Of a stretch of DNA of 61,379 nucleotides, positions 1 through 7,722 are shown piece after piece. Under the pieces are notes generated by a model that saw only the letters and a program-made list of their open reading frames with translations, searched no databases and was not told where the DNA came from. Position 1 is the stretch's first letter, and each line of letters opens with the position of its first letter. The translations under genes and the position numbers were made by a program. This stretch comes from Lysobacterales bacterium (lineage in GTDB: Bacteria > Pseudomonadota > Gammaproteobacteria > Xanthomonadales > Rhodanobacteraceae), in the NCBI GenBank assembly GCA_015655335.1, contig JAATFF010000093.1:1-61379 (forward strand), given 5' to 3'.

Positions 1-1536
1 GCGATCCGCGCCAACCTGGAACACGCGGTTGACGTTGGTGTAACTGGCCTGGCCGAAATCGGCGTAGGTGCCGACGTACGCCGGACCCGAATGCCAGGTC
101 AGGTAGCCGATACCAGTCAGCGCCTGCAAATCGTAGCCGCCGCCACCGCTGACATCGGCATAGTGCTCACCAATGCCGAGGCCGACACCTGCAGAGAAAT
201 TGTCGTTGATACGCACGTCAGCACCGGTGGTCAGATCCACGTTGTTGCTGGTGGTTTTCGGCGCGCCGGCACTCTGATCGAACTGTTGGTTCGAATAGTT
301 GATGCTGGCGAACGCACGTGTTCCGCTACCGAAGTTATCCGCCATCATCTGATTGCGAATGGCCGCCGTCTGCGTGGTGACGGCAGCAAGCGGCGCTTCC
401 GCCAGCAGCGAGATCTGTTGCGGTGCTGCCAGTTCGGATAGCACCACTTGGCCGAGCATCTTGTCCGCGGCAGTGGTGGGATGGACGCCGTCGGCGAACA
501 GGTAGGACTGGTTCGTACCCGGTGCGTAGGTATACGGCAGGCCGGAACCTTGCGGACCGCACGCCACCGAACTGGAGCCCACGCCGCATGCCGGTACCGT
601 GACGTTGGTGAACCCATAAGCACCCGGATTGGCGATCACCTGGTTGAGCAGCGCGAAGGTGTTGACCGGAATGATGCCCTTGCCCAATTGGCCTAAGCCC
701 GCATTGAGCTGACCATTGAACACGACACTCAGCAACGTCAGCGACGATGCAGCCGAAGCACCTTGTTCAGTGGCTTCCGGCGTCAAGCCGATATTCGGCA
801 AATTGAATACCAGGATGTTCTTCGCGCCAGCCTTCTGCAGCGCGCCGATCAACTTCACTTCCTGCTGTGCCGCCGTCACGATGCTGGCCTGAGCTTGCGC
901 GGCCGTTTGCAGGCTTGCCACGCCGGCTTGTGCAGCAACAGCCGCTTCCACCTGCTGCGTTACCGTAGGCGTAATTTGGGCGATGAACGCCGCAATCACT
1001 GCCGGATTGTTGGGAATGACGCCTCCCGCAATGGCCTGCGCGACTTCGCTTTGAATAGTCTGCTGGATCAACTGCGGCACCACAGCGGCGGCACCTGCCG
1101 CCGTCGCGGCGTAGAAAATATCATTGGCGCCACCCCAGACCGAGTAGAGCGCATTGCTCTTGACCGAGTTGGTGGCCAGATAACCGTCAATCTGAGCCGT
1201 CAGCGTCGGAACGATCGACGGCGTGCCCGGCGTGTTGTTAAGCACACCCGCACCACCCCACGCGTAGTCGCTGCCGCCAGCCAACGAGGCCGTCAAGGAA
1301 TGACCGAGGCCGGTGGCAACGTTCTGAACGACGACCGCGCCGGGATTCGTGGTGAATTCCAGCGGCGGCTGTACGCTCGGATTGGTCGCTAGCGAGATGT
1401 TGCCGGCGTCGCTCAAGCTGTCGCCGAAAACGATCACGCTGCTGAACGTCGAGTTGGGATTGCCAGTAGCCTGGGCGGTGCCAATAAGGCCGAGAGCCAG
1501 CGCAACGGCGCCGGCGAGCTTGCGGGGTTGAACCAT
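1..1536 (-). CDS. GDSL autotransporter esterase, C-terminus cut by window edge
   Basis: Open reading frame of 512 codons running off the left edge with no stop. Residues 1-23 look like a signal peptide ending AQA. The SGNH/GDSL lipase blocks are visible: GDSLSDAGN near residue 38 (Ser40 nucleophile), GGANDIF (block III Gly/Asn) and DGVHPT (catalytic Asp and His). From about residue 400 (AFASINYSNQQFD onward) the sequence becomes the alternating beta-strand pattern of an autotransporter barrel, which is incomplete here. Families of this build (EstA-like) anchor an esterase on the outer face of the outer membrane. An AGGAG ribosome site precedes the ATG. Substrate cannot be told. Confidence 0.9.
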   Translation of the reverse strand, partial: MVQPRKLAGAVALALGLIGTAQATGNPNSTFSSVIVFGDSLSDAGNISLATNPSVQPPLEFTTNPGAVVVQNVATGLGHSLTASLAGGSDYAWGGAGVLNNTPGTPSIVPTLTAQIDGYLATNSVKSNALYSVWGGANDIFYAATAAGAAAVVPQLIQQTIQSEVAQAIAGGVIPNNPAVIAAFIAQITPTVTQQVEAAVAAQAGVASLQTAAQAQASIVTAAQQEVKLIGALQKAGAKNILVFNLPNIGLTPEATEQGASAASSLTLLSVVFNGQLNAGLGQLGKGIIPVNTFALLNQVIANPGAYGFTNVTVPACGVGSSSVACGPQGSGLPYTYAPGTNQSYLFADGVHPTTAADKMLGQVVLSELAAPQQISLLAEAPLAAVTTQTAAIRNQMMADNFGSGTRAFASINYSNQQFDQSAGAPKTTSNNVDLTTGADVRINDNFSAGVGLGIGEHYADVSGGGGYDLQALTGIGYLTWHSGPAYVGTYADFGQASYTNVNRVFQVGADR

Positions 1537-1677
1537 GGTGCCTGCTCCTGCGTTTGTTATAGGGAAGTTACGTTAATGCATGCCATACGTCCGCGCATGC
1601 TGCGCTGCAAGCAAACGGCCTCGCCGCAAGAAATTGAGCGGCTTTGGCTGAGCATTTGGGCCATCCCCACGGGCGTC

Positions 1678-1704
1678 GAATCAGGCTTTTGCCAAGCCTG
1701 ATTC
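1678..1704. terminator. Perfect 11-bp inverted repeat after tex
   Basis: GAATCAGGCTT and AAGCCTGATTC flank a 5-nt loop, 9 nt past the tex stop codon. No T-tract follows on the minus strand, so it may be a mRNA 3' stabiliser or a Rho-type end rather than a classic intrinsic terminator. Confidence 0.55.
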
Positions 1705-1712
1705 ACGTCAAA

Positions 1713-4046
1713 TCAATGCTTTAGAGCACGCGACAGGGCATCTGCGAAAGCACTGTTGGCGGGTGCGGCCGCCGGTTTTGGTGGATGGGAGGCGCCCGGG
1801 CGCGGCCCCCTGTTTTCACGGGATCCGCCGCGCGAATCATTGGCACCGGCTGCCGGGCGCGCTCCGCGAGCCTGCCCTGGCTCGTCATCCAGGCGCATGG
1901 AAAGGCCAATGCGCTGGCGTGGAATGTCCACTTCCATCACTTTCACTTTGACGATGTCGCCAGCTTTCACCGCGTCGCGCGGATCCTTTACGAAAGTGTG
2001 GGACAACGCGGACACATGCACCAAACCATCCTGATGCACGCCGATATCGACGAAGGCGCCGAACGCGGCCACGTTGGTGACGCGTCCTTCAAGAATCATC
2101 CCGGGTTTGAGATCTTTCAGATCTTCCACGCCTTCGGCAAAACTCGGTGCGACAAATTCGGGGCGCGGATCGCGACCGGGTTTTTCCAGTTCCTTGAGAA
2201 TGTCGCGCACCGTCGGTACACCGAAGCGCTCGTCGGTGTACTGCTCAGGCTTCAAGCTGCGCAGGAAGCTTGTGTCACCGATGATGCTTTTCACTTCGCG
2301 ACCGCACTGGGCAATGATGCGCTCGATGACCGGATACGCTTCCGGATGCACAGCGCTCGCGTCCAAAGGATTGTCGCCGCTGGGCACGCGCAAAAAGCCC
2401 GCGCATTGCTCAAACGCCTTGTCGCCTAAACGCGGCACTTTGAGCATCGCTTTGCGATTGGCGAACGGACCGTTGGCGTCGCGGTGCTTTACGACATTCT
2501 CTGCCACGCTGGCAGACAAGCCCGCCACGCGCGAAAGCAGCGCGGCCGACGCAGTGTTCACGTCGACACCCACCGCGTTGACGCAGTCTTCCACTTTCGC
2601 GTCGAGTGCGCGCGCAAGCTTCACCTGATTCACGTCATGCTGATATTGGCCCACGCCGATGGCTTTGGGTTCAATCTTTACCAGCTCGGCGAGTGGATCT
2701 TGCAAGCGTCGCGCGATGGATACGGCGCCGCGCAAGCTCACGTCGAGATCGGGAAATTCTTTGGCGGCCGTTTCGGATGCGGAATACACCGATGCGCCCG
2801 CTTCACTCACGACGATCTTGGAAAGCTTGAGTTCGGCGTGCTTCTTCATCAGCTCGCCGGCTAGCTTATCGGTCTCGCGCGACGCCGTGCCATTACCGAT
2901 CGCAATCAGGTTGACGCCGTGTTGCTTGCTCAACACAGCAAGGCGAGCGAGTGATTGATCCCACTGCTTACGCGGTTCATGCGGATAGACGGTGTCGGTG
3001 GCTAGCAGTTTGCCGGTAGCATCGACCACTGCCACCTTCACGCCGGTACGGATGCCGGGGTCAAGGCCCATCACTGTTTTTGCACCGGCCGGAGCGGCCA
3101 GCATCAAGTCCTTGAGGTTGTCGCCGAATACGCGGATGGCTTCGTCCTCGGCGCCTTCGCGCACGCGGCCAAACAGATCCAGCGTCAGATGTAAATGCAG
3201 TTTCACGCGCCAAGTCAGGCGTACGGTTTCGCGCAGCCATGCATCGGCCGCGCGACCGCGATCGAGAATGCCGGCCTGCGCGGCCACGCGACCTTCGCCT
3301 TCCAAATGACCTTGTTCGGCCTCTGCGGCCGGCGCAAGTTCGAGTTCGATGACGCCTTCGTTGCGTGCGCGCATCAAAGCGAGCAAGCGGTGCGACGGAA
3401 TCTTGCCGATCGCTTCCACGTGATCGAAGTAATCGCGGAATTTCGCGCCTTCGTTTTCCTTGCCTTCGACGACCTTGGCACGAATTTGACCTTTGTCCCA
3501 CAACCAGTCGCGCAATTCGCCCAGCAGTTGCGCATCTTCGGCGATGCTTTCCATCAGGATGGCGCGCGCGCCATCGAGCGCGGCGCGCGCGTCCGCCACA
3601 CCCTTTTCGGCGTCGACGAACGATTCGGCGAACGCTTCCGGCGATTGCGTCGGGTCGTTTCGCAAACCAATAGCGAGCGGCTCCAAGCCGGCTTCGCGCG
3701 CGATCTGCGCCTTGGTGCGACGCTTGGGCTTGTAAGGAAGATAGAGATCTTCCAGTCGCGCCTTGGTATCGGCAGCGAGAATGTCGCCTTTCAATGCATC
3801 GGTGAGCTTGCCCTGTTCCTCGATGCTGGAGAGGATCGCATCGCGGCGCTCCTCCAGTTCGCGCAAATAGCGCAAACGCTCTTCAAGCAAGCGCAGTTGC
3901 GTGTCGTCCAGACCACCCGTGGCTTCTTTGCGATAGCGTGCGATGAACGGCACGGTCGCGCCGCCATCAAGCAGTTCTACAGCAGCGCGTACTTGCTCCG
4001 TCTTGGCGGCGATGTCCTGGGCAATGCGTTGTTCGATGCTAAGCAT
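1713..4046 (-). CDS. tex: Tex family transcription accessory / S1 RNA-binding protein
   Basis: 777 residues, the usual length of Tex. The N-terminal half is the helical Tex region (starts [15 protein letters not shown], with [15 protein letters not shown]), followed by a YqgF/RNase H-like fold around residues 320-450 ([16 protein letters not shown]) and helix-hairpin-helix segments. An S1 domain lies at about 649-720 ([16 protein letters not shown]). The last 57 residues are a basic Gly/Arg/Pro tail. Tex binds nucleic acid and has been linked to transcription and stress tolerance in several bacteria; its exact activity is unsettled. It is a single gene, separated from the RDD gene upstream by a terminator. 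Confidence 0.95.
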   Translation of the reverse strand: MLSIEQRIAQDIAAKTEQVRAAVELLDGGATVPFIARYRKEATGGLDDTQLRLLEERLRYLRELEERRDAILSSIEEQGKLTDALKGDILAADTKARLEDLYLPYKPKRRTKAQIAREAGLEPLAIGLRNDPTQSPEAFAESFVDAEKGVADARAALDGARAILMESIAEDAQLLGELRDWLWDKGQIRAKVVEGKENEGAKFRDYFDHVEAIGKIPSHRLLALMRARNEGVIELELAPAAEAEQGHLEGEGRVAAQAGILDRGRAADAWLRETVRLTWRVKLHLHLTLDLFGRVREGAEDEAIRVFGDNLKDLMLAAPAGAKTVMGLDPGIRTGVKVAVVDATGKLLATDTVYPHEPRKQWDQSLARLAVLSKQHGVNLIAIGNGTASRETDKLAGELMKKHAELKLSKIVVSEAGASVYSASETAAKEFPDLDVSLRGAVSIARRLQDPLAELVKIEPKAIGVGQYQHDVNQVKLARALDAKVEDCVNAVGVDVNTASAALLSRVAGLSASVAENVVKHRDANGPFANRKAMLKVPRLGDKAFEQCAGFLRVPSGDNPLDASAVHPEAYPVIERIIAQCGREVKSIIGDTSFLRSLKPEQYTDERFGVPTVRDILKELEKPGRDPRPEFVAPSFAEGVEDLKDLKPGMILEGRVTNVAAFGAFVDIGVHQDGLVHVSALSHTFVKDPRDAVKAGDIVKVKVMEVDIPRQRIGLSMRLDDEPGQARGARPAAGANDSRGGSRENRGPRPGASHPPKPAAAPANSAFADALSRALKH

Positions 4047-4172
4047 GAGACTGAAGAAATTCCTTGGTTTTCGTGTTGCGACAGATGTTCAGCGAAAATG
4101 GGGTGTTCGAATTGCCCATGATATCAAGCGGCGTGGATAAGCCGCGTTATGCGCTATTGGTCCGTGAGCATG

Positions 4173-4209
4173 AAAAGAAAACGGCGCCAACCTCATTGGG
4201 TCGCGCCGT
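4173..4209 (-). terminator. Intrinsic terminator of the RDD gene
   Basis: On the minus strand ACGGCGC pairs with GCGCCGT and an inner CAA/TTG extension is possible. The stem is followed by TTTTCTTTTC. It sits 16 nt past the RDD stop, between that gene and tex. Confidence 0.75.
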
Positions 4210-4225
4210 CCGTATGTCGGTATGT

Positions 4226-4990
4226 TCAGGCGTTGAAGCTGCTGTGATCGTTGCTGGGCTGGGCTCGTTGTGGCGGCAGTTCCTGAGCGGTGCCGTTGAG
4301 TACGAATGTGCTGGCCATGAGATCGTGCAGGCCCTGCTTACGCTGCGTCCACGCGACGGCGATGTAGCAGATCACCGGAATCAGTCCGAAGATCAACGCA
4401 GACAATCGAACGACGTTACGCGCTGCCGCACGACCCAGCGTGACGCGTTTTCCGTTGATGTCCGTAACGCGCAAGCGGAGTGCGAGTTTGCCTGGCGTCG
4501 CCTGCCATTTGGATGCTTCGAAGAACACGTAATAGAAGAACGCGATGAACAGCGATGCCACCGAGGAGCTTTCTGTCGCGGTGCCATATTCGCGTATGGC
4601 CGCACTCATATCGCTGCCGCTTTGCAGCTGCTCGAGCAGATGCTTGTACGCTTCCATGCCACCGAGCAGATACATGACGATCATCGATGGAATGGTCAGG
4701 ATGATCAGATCGATCACCCAGGCGCCGAAGCGCTGCCAGAAACCGGCGTAATCGAACGCGGTTGCCGTTGCCGGTTGCTGCTGCAGCGGCGGAGGGGCGT
4801 AGGCGCTGGGCGCAGGCGCTTCGGCGGGTTTGTCTTGGGGGAACAGGACCGAGAGCGGCTGCCAATCCGCCAGTCCGTCGTACCAGCCCAGATCGTCGCG
4901 GCTCAATTCGCCGCTGCGCAGCCATTCCCGTACCTGTTCTTCCTGATAGGGGCCGTGACGTTCGCCCTGTCGACCGATCCAGACTTCCAT
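4226..4990 (-). CDS. GYF_2-RDD membrane protein
   Basis: 254 residues. Residues 1-50 match the GYF_2 (DUF4339) pattern: a W-x-G start, GPYQEEQVREWLRSGEL, and WYDGLADWQPL. A Pro/Ala/Gln-rich linker follows to about residue 78, then an RDD domain with hydrophobic segments and the typical motifs FGAWVIDLIIL near its start and RNVVRLSALIFGL. The function of RDD proteins is mostly unknown; some act as transporters. GYF_2 domains are thought to bind proline-rich peptides. A GAGGAA ribosome site supports the start. It is a single gene. Confidence 0.85.
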   Translation of the reverse strand: MEVWIGRQGERHGPYQEEQVREWLRSGELSRDDLGWYDGLADWQPLSVLFPQDKPAEAPAPSAYAPPPLQQQPATATAFDYAGFWQRFGAWVIDLIILTIPSMIVMYLLGGMEAYKHLLEQLQSGSDMSAAIREYGTATESSSVASLFIAFFYYVFFEASKWQATPGKLALRLRVTDINGKRVTLGRAAARNVVRLSALIFGLIPVICYIAVAWTQRKQGLHDLMASTFVLNGTAQELPPQRAQPSNDHSSFNA

Positions 4991-5058
4991 CGCGCATTCC
5001 TCGATAAGCAGGAGCGCATGATGCCATGCGTCTGCGATGGATTGGACCTAGGCGATTG

Positions 5059-6936
5059 TCAGGCGGCGGCGCGGCGTTTCAGATGAACCAGCAGCAGCGA
5101 AATCGCTGCGGGCGTCACCCCGCTGATGCGTGCTGCCTGGCCGATGGTGGCCGGCAGGCTGCGCTTGAGCTTCAGCAGTACTTCGGCCGAAAGGCCGCGT
5201 ACTTTGTCGTAATCGAAGCTGTGCGGAATGGCGGTGTTCTCGTGGCGGCGCTGGCGCTCGATTTCCTCACGCTGGCGTTCGAGGTAGCCGGCGTATTTGG
5301 TCTGCACTTCGACCTGCGCCGCGACATCCTCGCGCGCGACCGATGGGCCCAATTGGGGTACGGAAGTCAGCTTGGCGTAATCGAGTTCAGGGCGGCGCAA
5401 CAGATCCAGCGCGTTGGTTTCGCGGCTCACCGCAATGCCCAGCTGGCGCTCGATGGACGCGCCCAGCGCATTGTTCGGAGCCGCCCACAGCGCGCCGAGC
5501 CGTTGTACCTCTCGCTCGACCGCTTCGCGCTTGGTGCGCAGCGCATCGAAGCGTGCCTGTGAAACGACGCCCAGGGCGTGACCGGTTTCGGTCAGTCGCA
5601 GGTCGGCGTTGTCTTCGCGCAAATGCAGCCGGTATTCGGCGCGCGACGTGAACATGCGGTAGGGCTCGATGGTGCCATTGCTGGTCAGGTCGTCGATCAG
5701 CACACCGACATAGGCTTCGTCGCGCCGCGGATACCACGGCGTCTTGCCCTGCACGGCCAGCGCGGCATTCAGGCCGGCGATCAAGCCCTGCGCGGCAGCC
5801 TCTTCATAGCCGGTGGTGCCGTTGATCTGGCCGGCGAAATACAGGCCTGGAATGGCTTTGGTTTCCAGCCACGGGTGCAGGCCGCGCGGATCGAAATAGT
5901 CGTATTCGATGGCATAGCCGGGCCGCGTAATGTGCGCGTGCTCGAACCCTTTGATCGAATGCACCAGGGCCAGCTGCACGTCGAACGGCAGCGAAGTGGA
6001 GATGCCGTTGGGGTAGATCTCGAAGCTGTCCAGCCCTTCCGGCTCGATGAAGATTTGATGCGAGGCCTTGTCGGCGAAACGCACCACCTTGTCCTCGATC
6101 GAGGGGCAGTAGCGCGGGCCGATGCCCTCGATCTGGCCGGTATAGAGCGGGGAGCGATCCAGGGCGCCGCGGATGATCTCGTGGGTACGCTCGCTGGTCT
6201 GGGTGATCCAGCAACTGATCTGGCGCGGATGGTCCTCGCGCGAGCCCAGGTAGGAGAACACCGGGGCTGGATCGTCGCCCGGCTGTTCGTCCAGGCCGCT
6301 GAAGTCGATGCTGCGCAGGTCGATGCGCGGGGGCGTGCCGGTTTTCAGGCGATCCGCCGCCACCGGCAGCTCGCGCAGGCGCTGGGCAAGCGTCGTGGCA
6401 GGTGGGTCGCCCGCGCGTCCGCCCGCGTATTGGGCCGGTCCGATATGGATCTTGCCGGCCAGAAAAGTGCCCGCCGTGAGCACAATGGACCTGGCGCGGA
6501 AAGAAAGGCCCATTTGCGTCACTACCCCGGTGACGCGACCTTGCTCGATCAGAAGATCGTCCACCGCCTGCTGGAACAGGTCCAGATTGGGCTGGGTTTC
6601 GACCATCCGGCGGATGGCTGCCTTATAGAGCACCCGATCGGCCTGGCAGCGGGTCGCGCGTACCGCCGGCCCCTTGGACGCGTTCAGCGTGCGCCACTGG
6701 ATGCCCGCCCGATCAGCCGCCTGGGCCATGGCGCCGCCCAATGCGTCGATTTCCTTGACCAGATGGCCTTTGCCGATACCGCCGATGGCGGGATTGCAGC
6801 TCATCTGGCCGATCGTTTCGATGTTGTGGCTCAGCAATAACGTGCGTGCGCCGCAGCGCGCCGCGGCCAAAGCGGCCTCGGTGCCGGCGTGGCCGCCGCC
6901 AATCACGATTACGTCGTAGGAGCTGGGATGGAGCAT
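5059..6936 (-). CDS. mnmG: tRNA uridine-5-carboxymethylaminomethyl modification enzyme MnmG
   Basis: 625 residues (family about 630). MnmG (GidA) works with MnmE to install the carboxymethylaminomethyl group on U34 of certain tRNAs, using FAD and methylene-THF. The FAD-binding motif [12 protein letters not shown] lies near residue 10, and family signatures [14 protein letters not shown] and [17 protein letters not shown] are present; the C-terminal helical MnmE-binding part is complete. The frame is open for another 35 codons upstream, but homologues begin at the hydrophobic beta strand, so ATG at 6936 ([11 protein letters not shown]) is chosen. The usual neighbour rsmG is not adjacent here. 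Confidence 0.97.
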   Translation of the reverse strand: MLHPSSYDVIVIGGGHAGTEAALAAARCGARTLLLSHNIETIGQMSCNPAIGGIGKGHLVKEIDALGGAMAQAADRAGIQWRTLNASKGPAVRATRCQADRVLYKAAIRRMVETQPNLDLFQQAVDDLLIEQGRVTGVVTQMGLSFRARSIVLTAGTFLAGKIHIGPAQYAGGRAGDPPATTLAQRLRELPVAADRLKTGTPPRIDLRSIDFSGLDEQPGDDPAPVFSYLGSREDHPRQISCWITQTSERTHEIIRGALDRSPLYTGQIEGIGPRYCPSIEDKVVRFADKASHQIFIEPEGLDSFEIYPNGISTSLPFDVQLALVHSIKGFEHAHITRPGYAIEYDYFDPRGLHPWLETKAIPGLYFAGQINGTTGYEEAAAQGLIAGLNAALAVQGKTPWYPRRDEAYVGVLIDDLTSNGTIEPYRMFTSRAEYRLHLREDNADLRLTETGHALGVVSQARFDALRTKREAVEREVQRLGALWAAPNNALGASIERQLGIAVSRETNALDLLRRPELDYAKLTSVPQLGPSVAREDVAAQVEVQTKYAGYLERQREEIERQRRHENTAIPHSFDYDKVRGLSAEVLLKLKRSLPATIGQAARISGVTPAAISLLLVHLKRRAAA

Positions 6937-7049
6937 CGGGATGCGCAAAATCAGGTGGAGACAAAGGCTTATGGTAATGCGCCCGGGGGTTGCAGGACAT
7001 CCCTTACACCAAGCTGGCATGTTTTCTGCTTTAAGCTTCACCGCACTTT

Positions 7050-7156
7050 CACGGGCAGATGCCGCGCTTCGCGCGCTGAGAAAGGACGACAGGGGTCCTT
7101 TCGCGTACCGGGACAGGAAGCAAGACGGCGCCCCTCGGGGCGCCGTCGTTATTTTT
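7050..7156 (+). ncRNA. Candidate small RNA ending in an intrinsic terminator
   Basis: Consecutive plus-strand hairpins: CGCGC-TTC-GCGCG (7063-7075), AAAGGAC-7 nt-GTCCTTT (7081-7101), and an 11-bp stem GACGGCGCCCC-TC-GGGGCGCCGTC (7124-7147) followed by GTTATTTTT. No plus-strand coding gene lies upstream, because mnmG points away, so the terminator has no protein gene to end. The 5' end is arbitrary and no good promoter was recognised. The same hairpins could instead belong to an antisense transcript. Confidence 0.35.
7124..7156 (+). terminator. Orphan intrinsic terminator
   Basis: Perfect 11-bp GC-rich stem, 2-nt loop, then GTTATTTTT on the plus strand only. See the candidate small RNA. Confidence 0.75.
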
Positions 7157-7175
7157 GCGATCTCTAAAGAGAGAT

Positions 7176-7236
7176 CTGGCGCCCGGCGGTCTCAGGAACA
7201 GGGGGAATCCAGGATGACCGTATTGCCGGGCGCCAG
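7176..7236. repeat. Long stem-loop, 12-bp perfect inverted repeat
   Basis: CTGGCGCCCGGC (7176-7187) is exactly complementary to GCCGGGCGCCAG (7225-7236). An inner GGTC/GACC pair extends the stem past a GTATT bulge. It is flanked on the left by a second hairpin, GATCTCT/AGAGATC (7159-7176). Role unknown. Confidence 0.7.
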
Positions 7237-7401
7237 AAACTGAAGCAATCGAGGGCTGCGCGGCTGGCGCTCCACCCCCTTGGCGTGGACGGATCATCGC
7301 CCCAAACGCGTGAACACGGGGTGACTGAAACGCAAATTTATGCCGGTGTACGGCAGCTGCTGACACAAAAGGTCACAGCGTGATTGAGAGCAAAAATGTT
7401 G

Positions 7402-7417
7402 TGTGAACTACATCACA
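7402..7417. promoter_or_regulatory. CRP/Clp-type palindrome
   Basis: TGTGAACTACATCACA is a perfect TGTGA-N6-TCACA dyad, the consensus of CRP, also recognised by xanthomonad Clp. It ends 3 nt before the -24 element of the sigma-54 promoter, a position more suited to repression or modulation than to classical activation. Confidence 0.7.
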
Positions 7418-7420
7418 AGC

Positions 7421-7436
7421 TGGCACGTCTGTTGCA
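7421..7436 (+). promoter_or_regulatory. Sigma-54 (-24/-12) promoter
   Basis: TGGCACGTCTGTTGCA matches the RpoN consensus TGGCAC-N5-TTGCA at every defined position, with GG and GC correctly spaced. The predicted start point near 7447 gives a leader of about 24 nt to the ATG at 7471. An enhancer-binding protein site further upstream was not identified. Confidence 0.8.
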
Positions 7437-7470
7437 GCGTCTGGGTGCAGGCAAAAGCAGGAGACGAGTC

Positions 7471-7656
7471 ATGGATAACTGTAACGAGTTCGCACCGGTA
7501 TACATGCGGCACGACCTGATGATCGAGATTGGTCGCCTGGAAATGGCGATGGATCATCTCGTCCAGCGCGAGCCGGCACAGCAGCAACAGCTGCGTCCGC
7601 GCCTGGAATCGCGCATGAGTCATTTGCTCAGTGAGCTGGATCACCTTCCGGCCTGA
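7471..7656 (+). CDS. 61-residue protein of unknown function under a sigma-54 promoter
   Basis: ATG at 7471 is chosen over upstream in-frame starts because AGGAGACGAG sits just before it and the sigma-54 start point falls between the upstream starts and this one. The product is small, probably soluble and helical, with an acidic N-terminal half (IEIGRLEMAMDHLV) and a Gln/Arg-rich centre. There is no signal peptide or membrane segment. No family is recognised. It is a single gene flanked by its own promoter and a terminator, which argues that it is real. Confidence 0.7.
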   Translation: MDNCNEFAPVYMRHDLMIEIGRLEMAMDHLVQREPAQQQQLRPRLESRMSHLLSELDHLPA

Positions 7657-7682
7657 GCATCGCCTTTCAATGCCGCCCAGCG

Positions 7683-7706
7683 ACGGCGACCCTTAGGGGT
7701 CGCCGT
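7683..7706. terminator. Bidirectional hairpin between the 61-aa gene and pepN
   Basis: Perfect 10-bp stem ACGGCGACCC-TTAG-GGGTCGCCGT between convergent stops at 7656 and 7723. Only a short TTT follows on the plus strand. Confidence 0.65.
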
Positions 7707-7722
7707 TTGCGAAAGATGGCTA

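Larger units (their letters stand above)
6937..7470. other. 534-nt structured intergenic region between mnmG and a small gene
   Basis: It holds no convincing protein gene apart from the reading frame into the small gene at 7471. It contains three hairpins ending in a plus-strand terminator (7063-7156), two further inverted repeats (7159-7176 and 7176-7236), a CRP-type palindrome and a sigma-54 promoter. The mnmG promoter must also lie here, on the minus strand, but no clear -35/-10 pair was recognised. Confidence 0.7.

Noticed and set aside
3195-4121. 308-codon open frame antisense to tex
   Set aside because: Shadow of tex codon usage; no ribosome site and no domain.
5578-6840. 420-codon open frame antisense to mnmG
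   Set aside because: A GC-rich shadow frame: no recognisable motifs and rich in Ala, Arg, Gly and His, while the opposite strand is a fully conserved mnmG.
6937-7041. 35-codon N-terminal extension of MnmG
   Set aside because: Homologues start at the FAD-binding strand; the extension is Cys/Pro-rich and unlike any MnmG.
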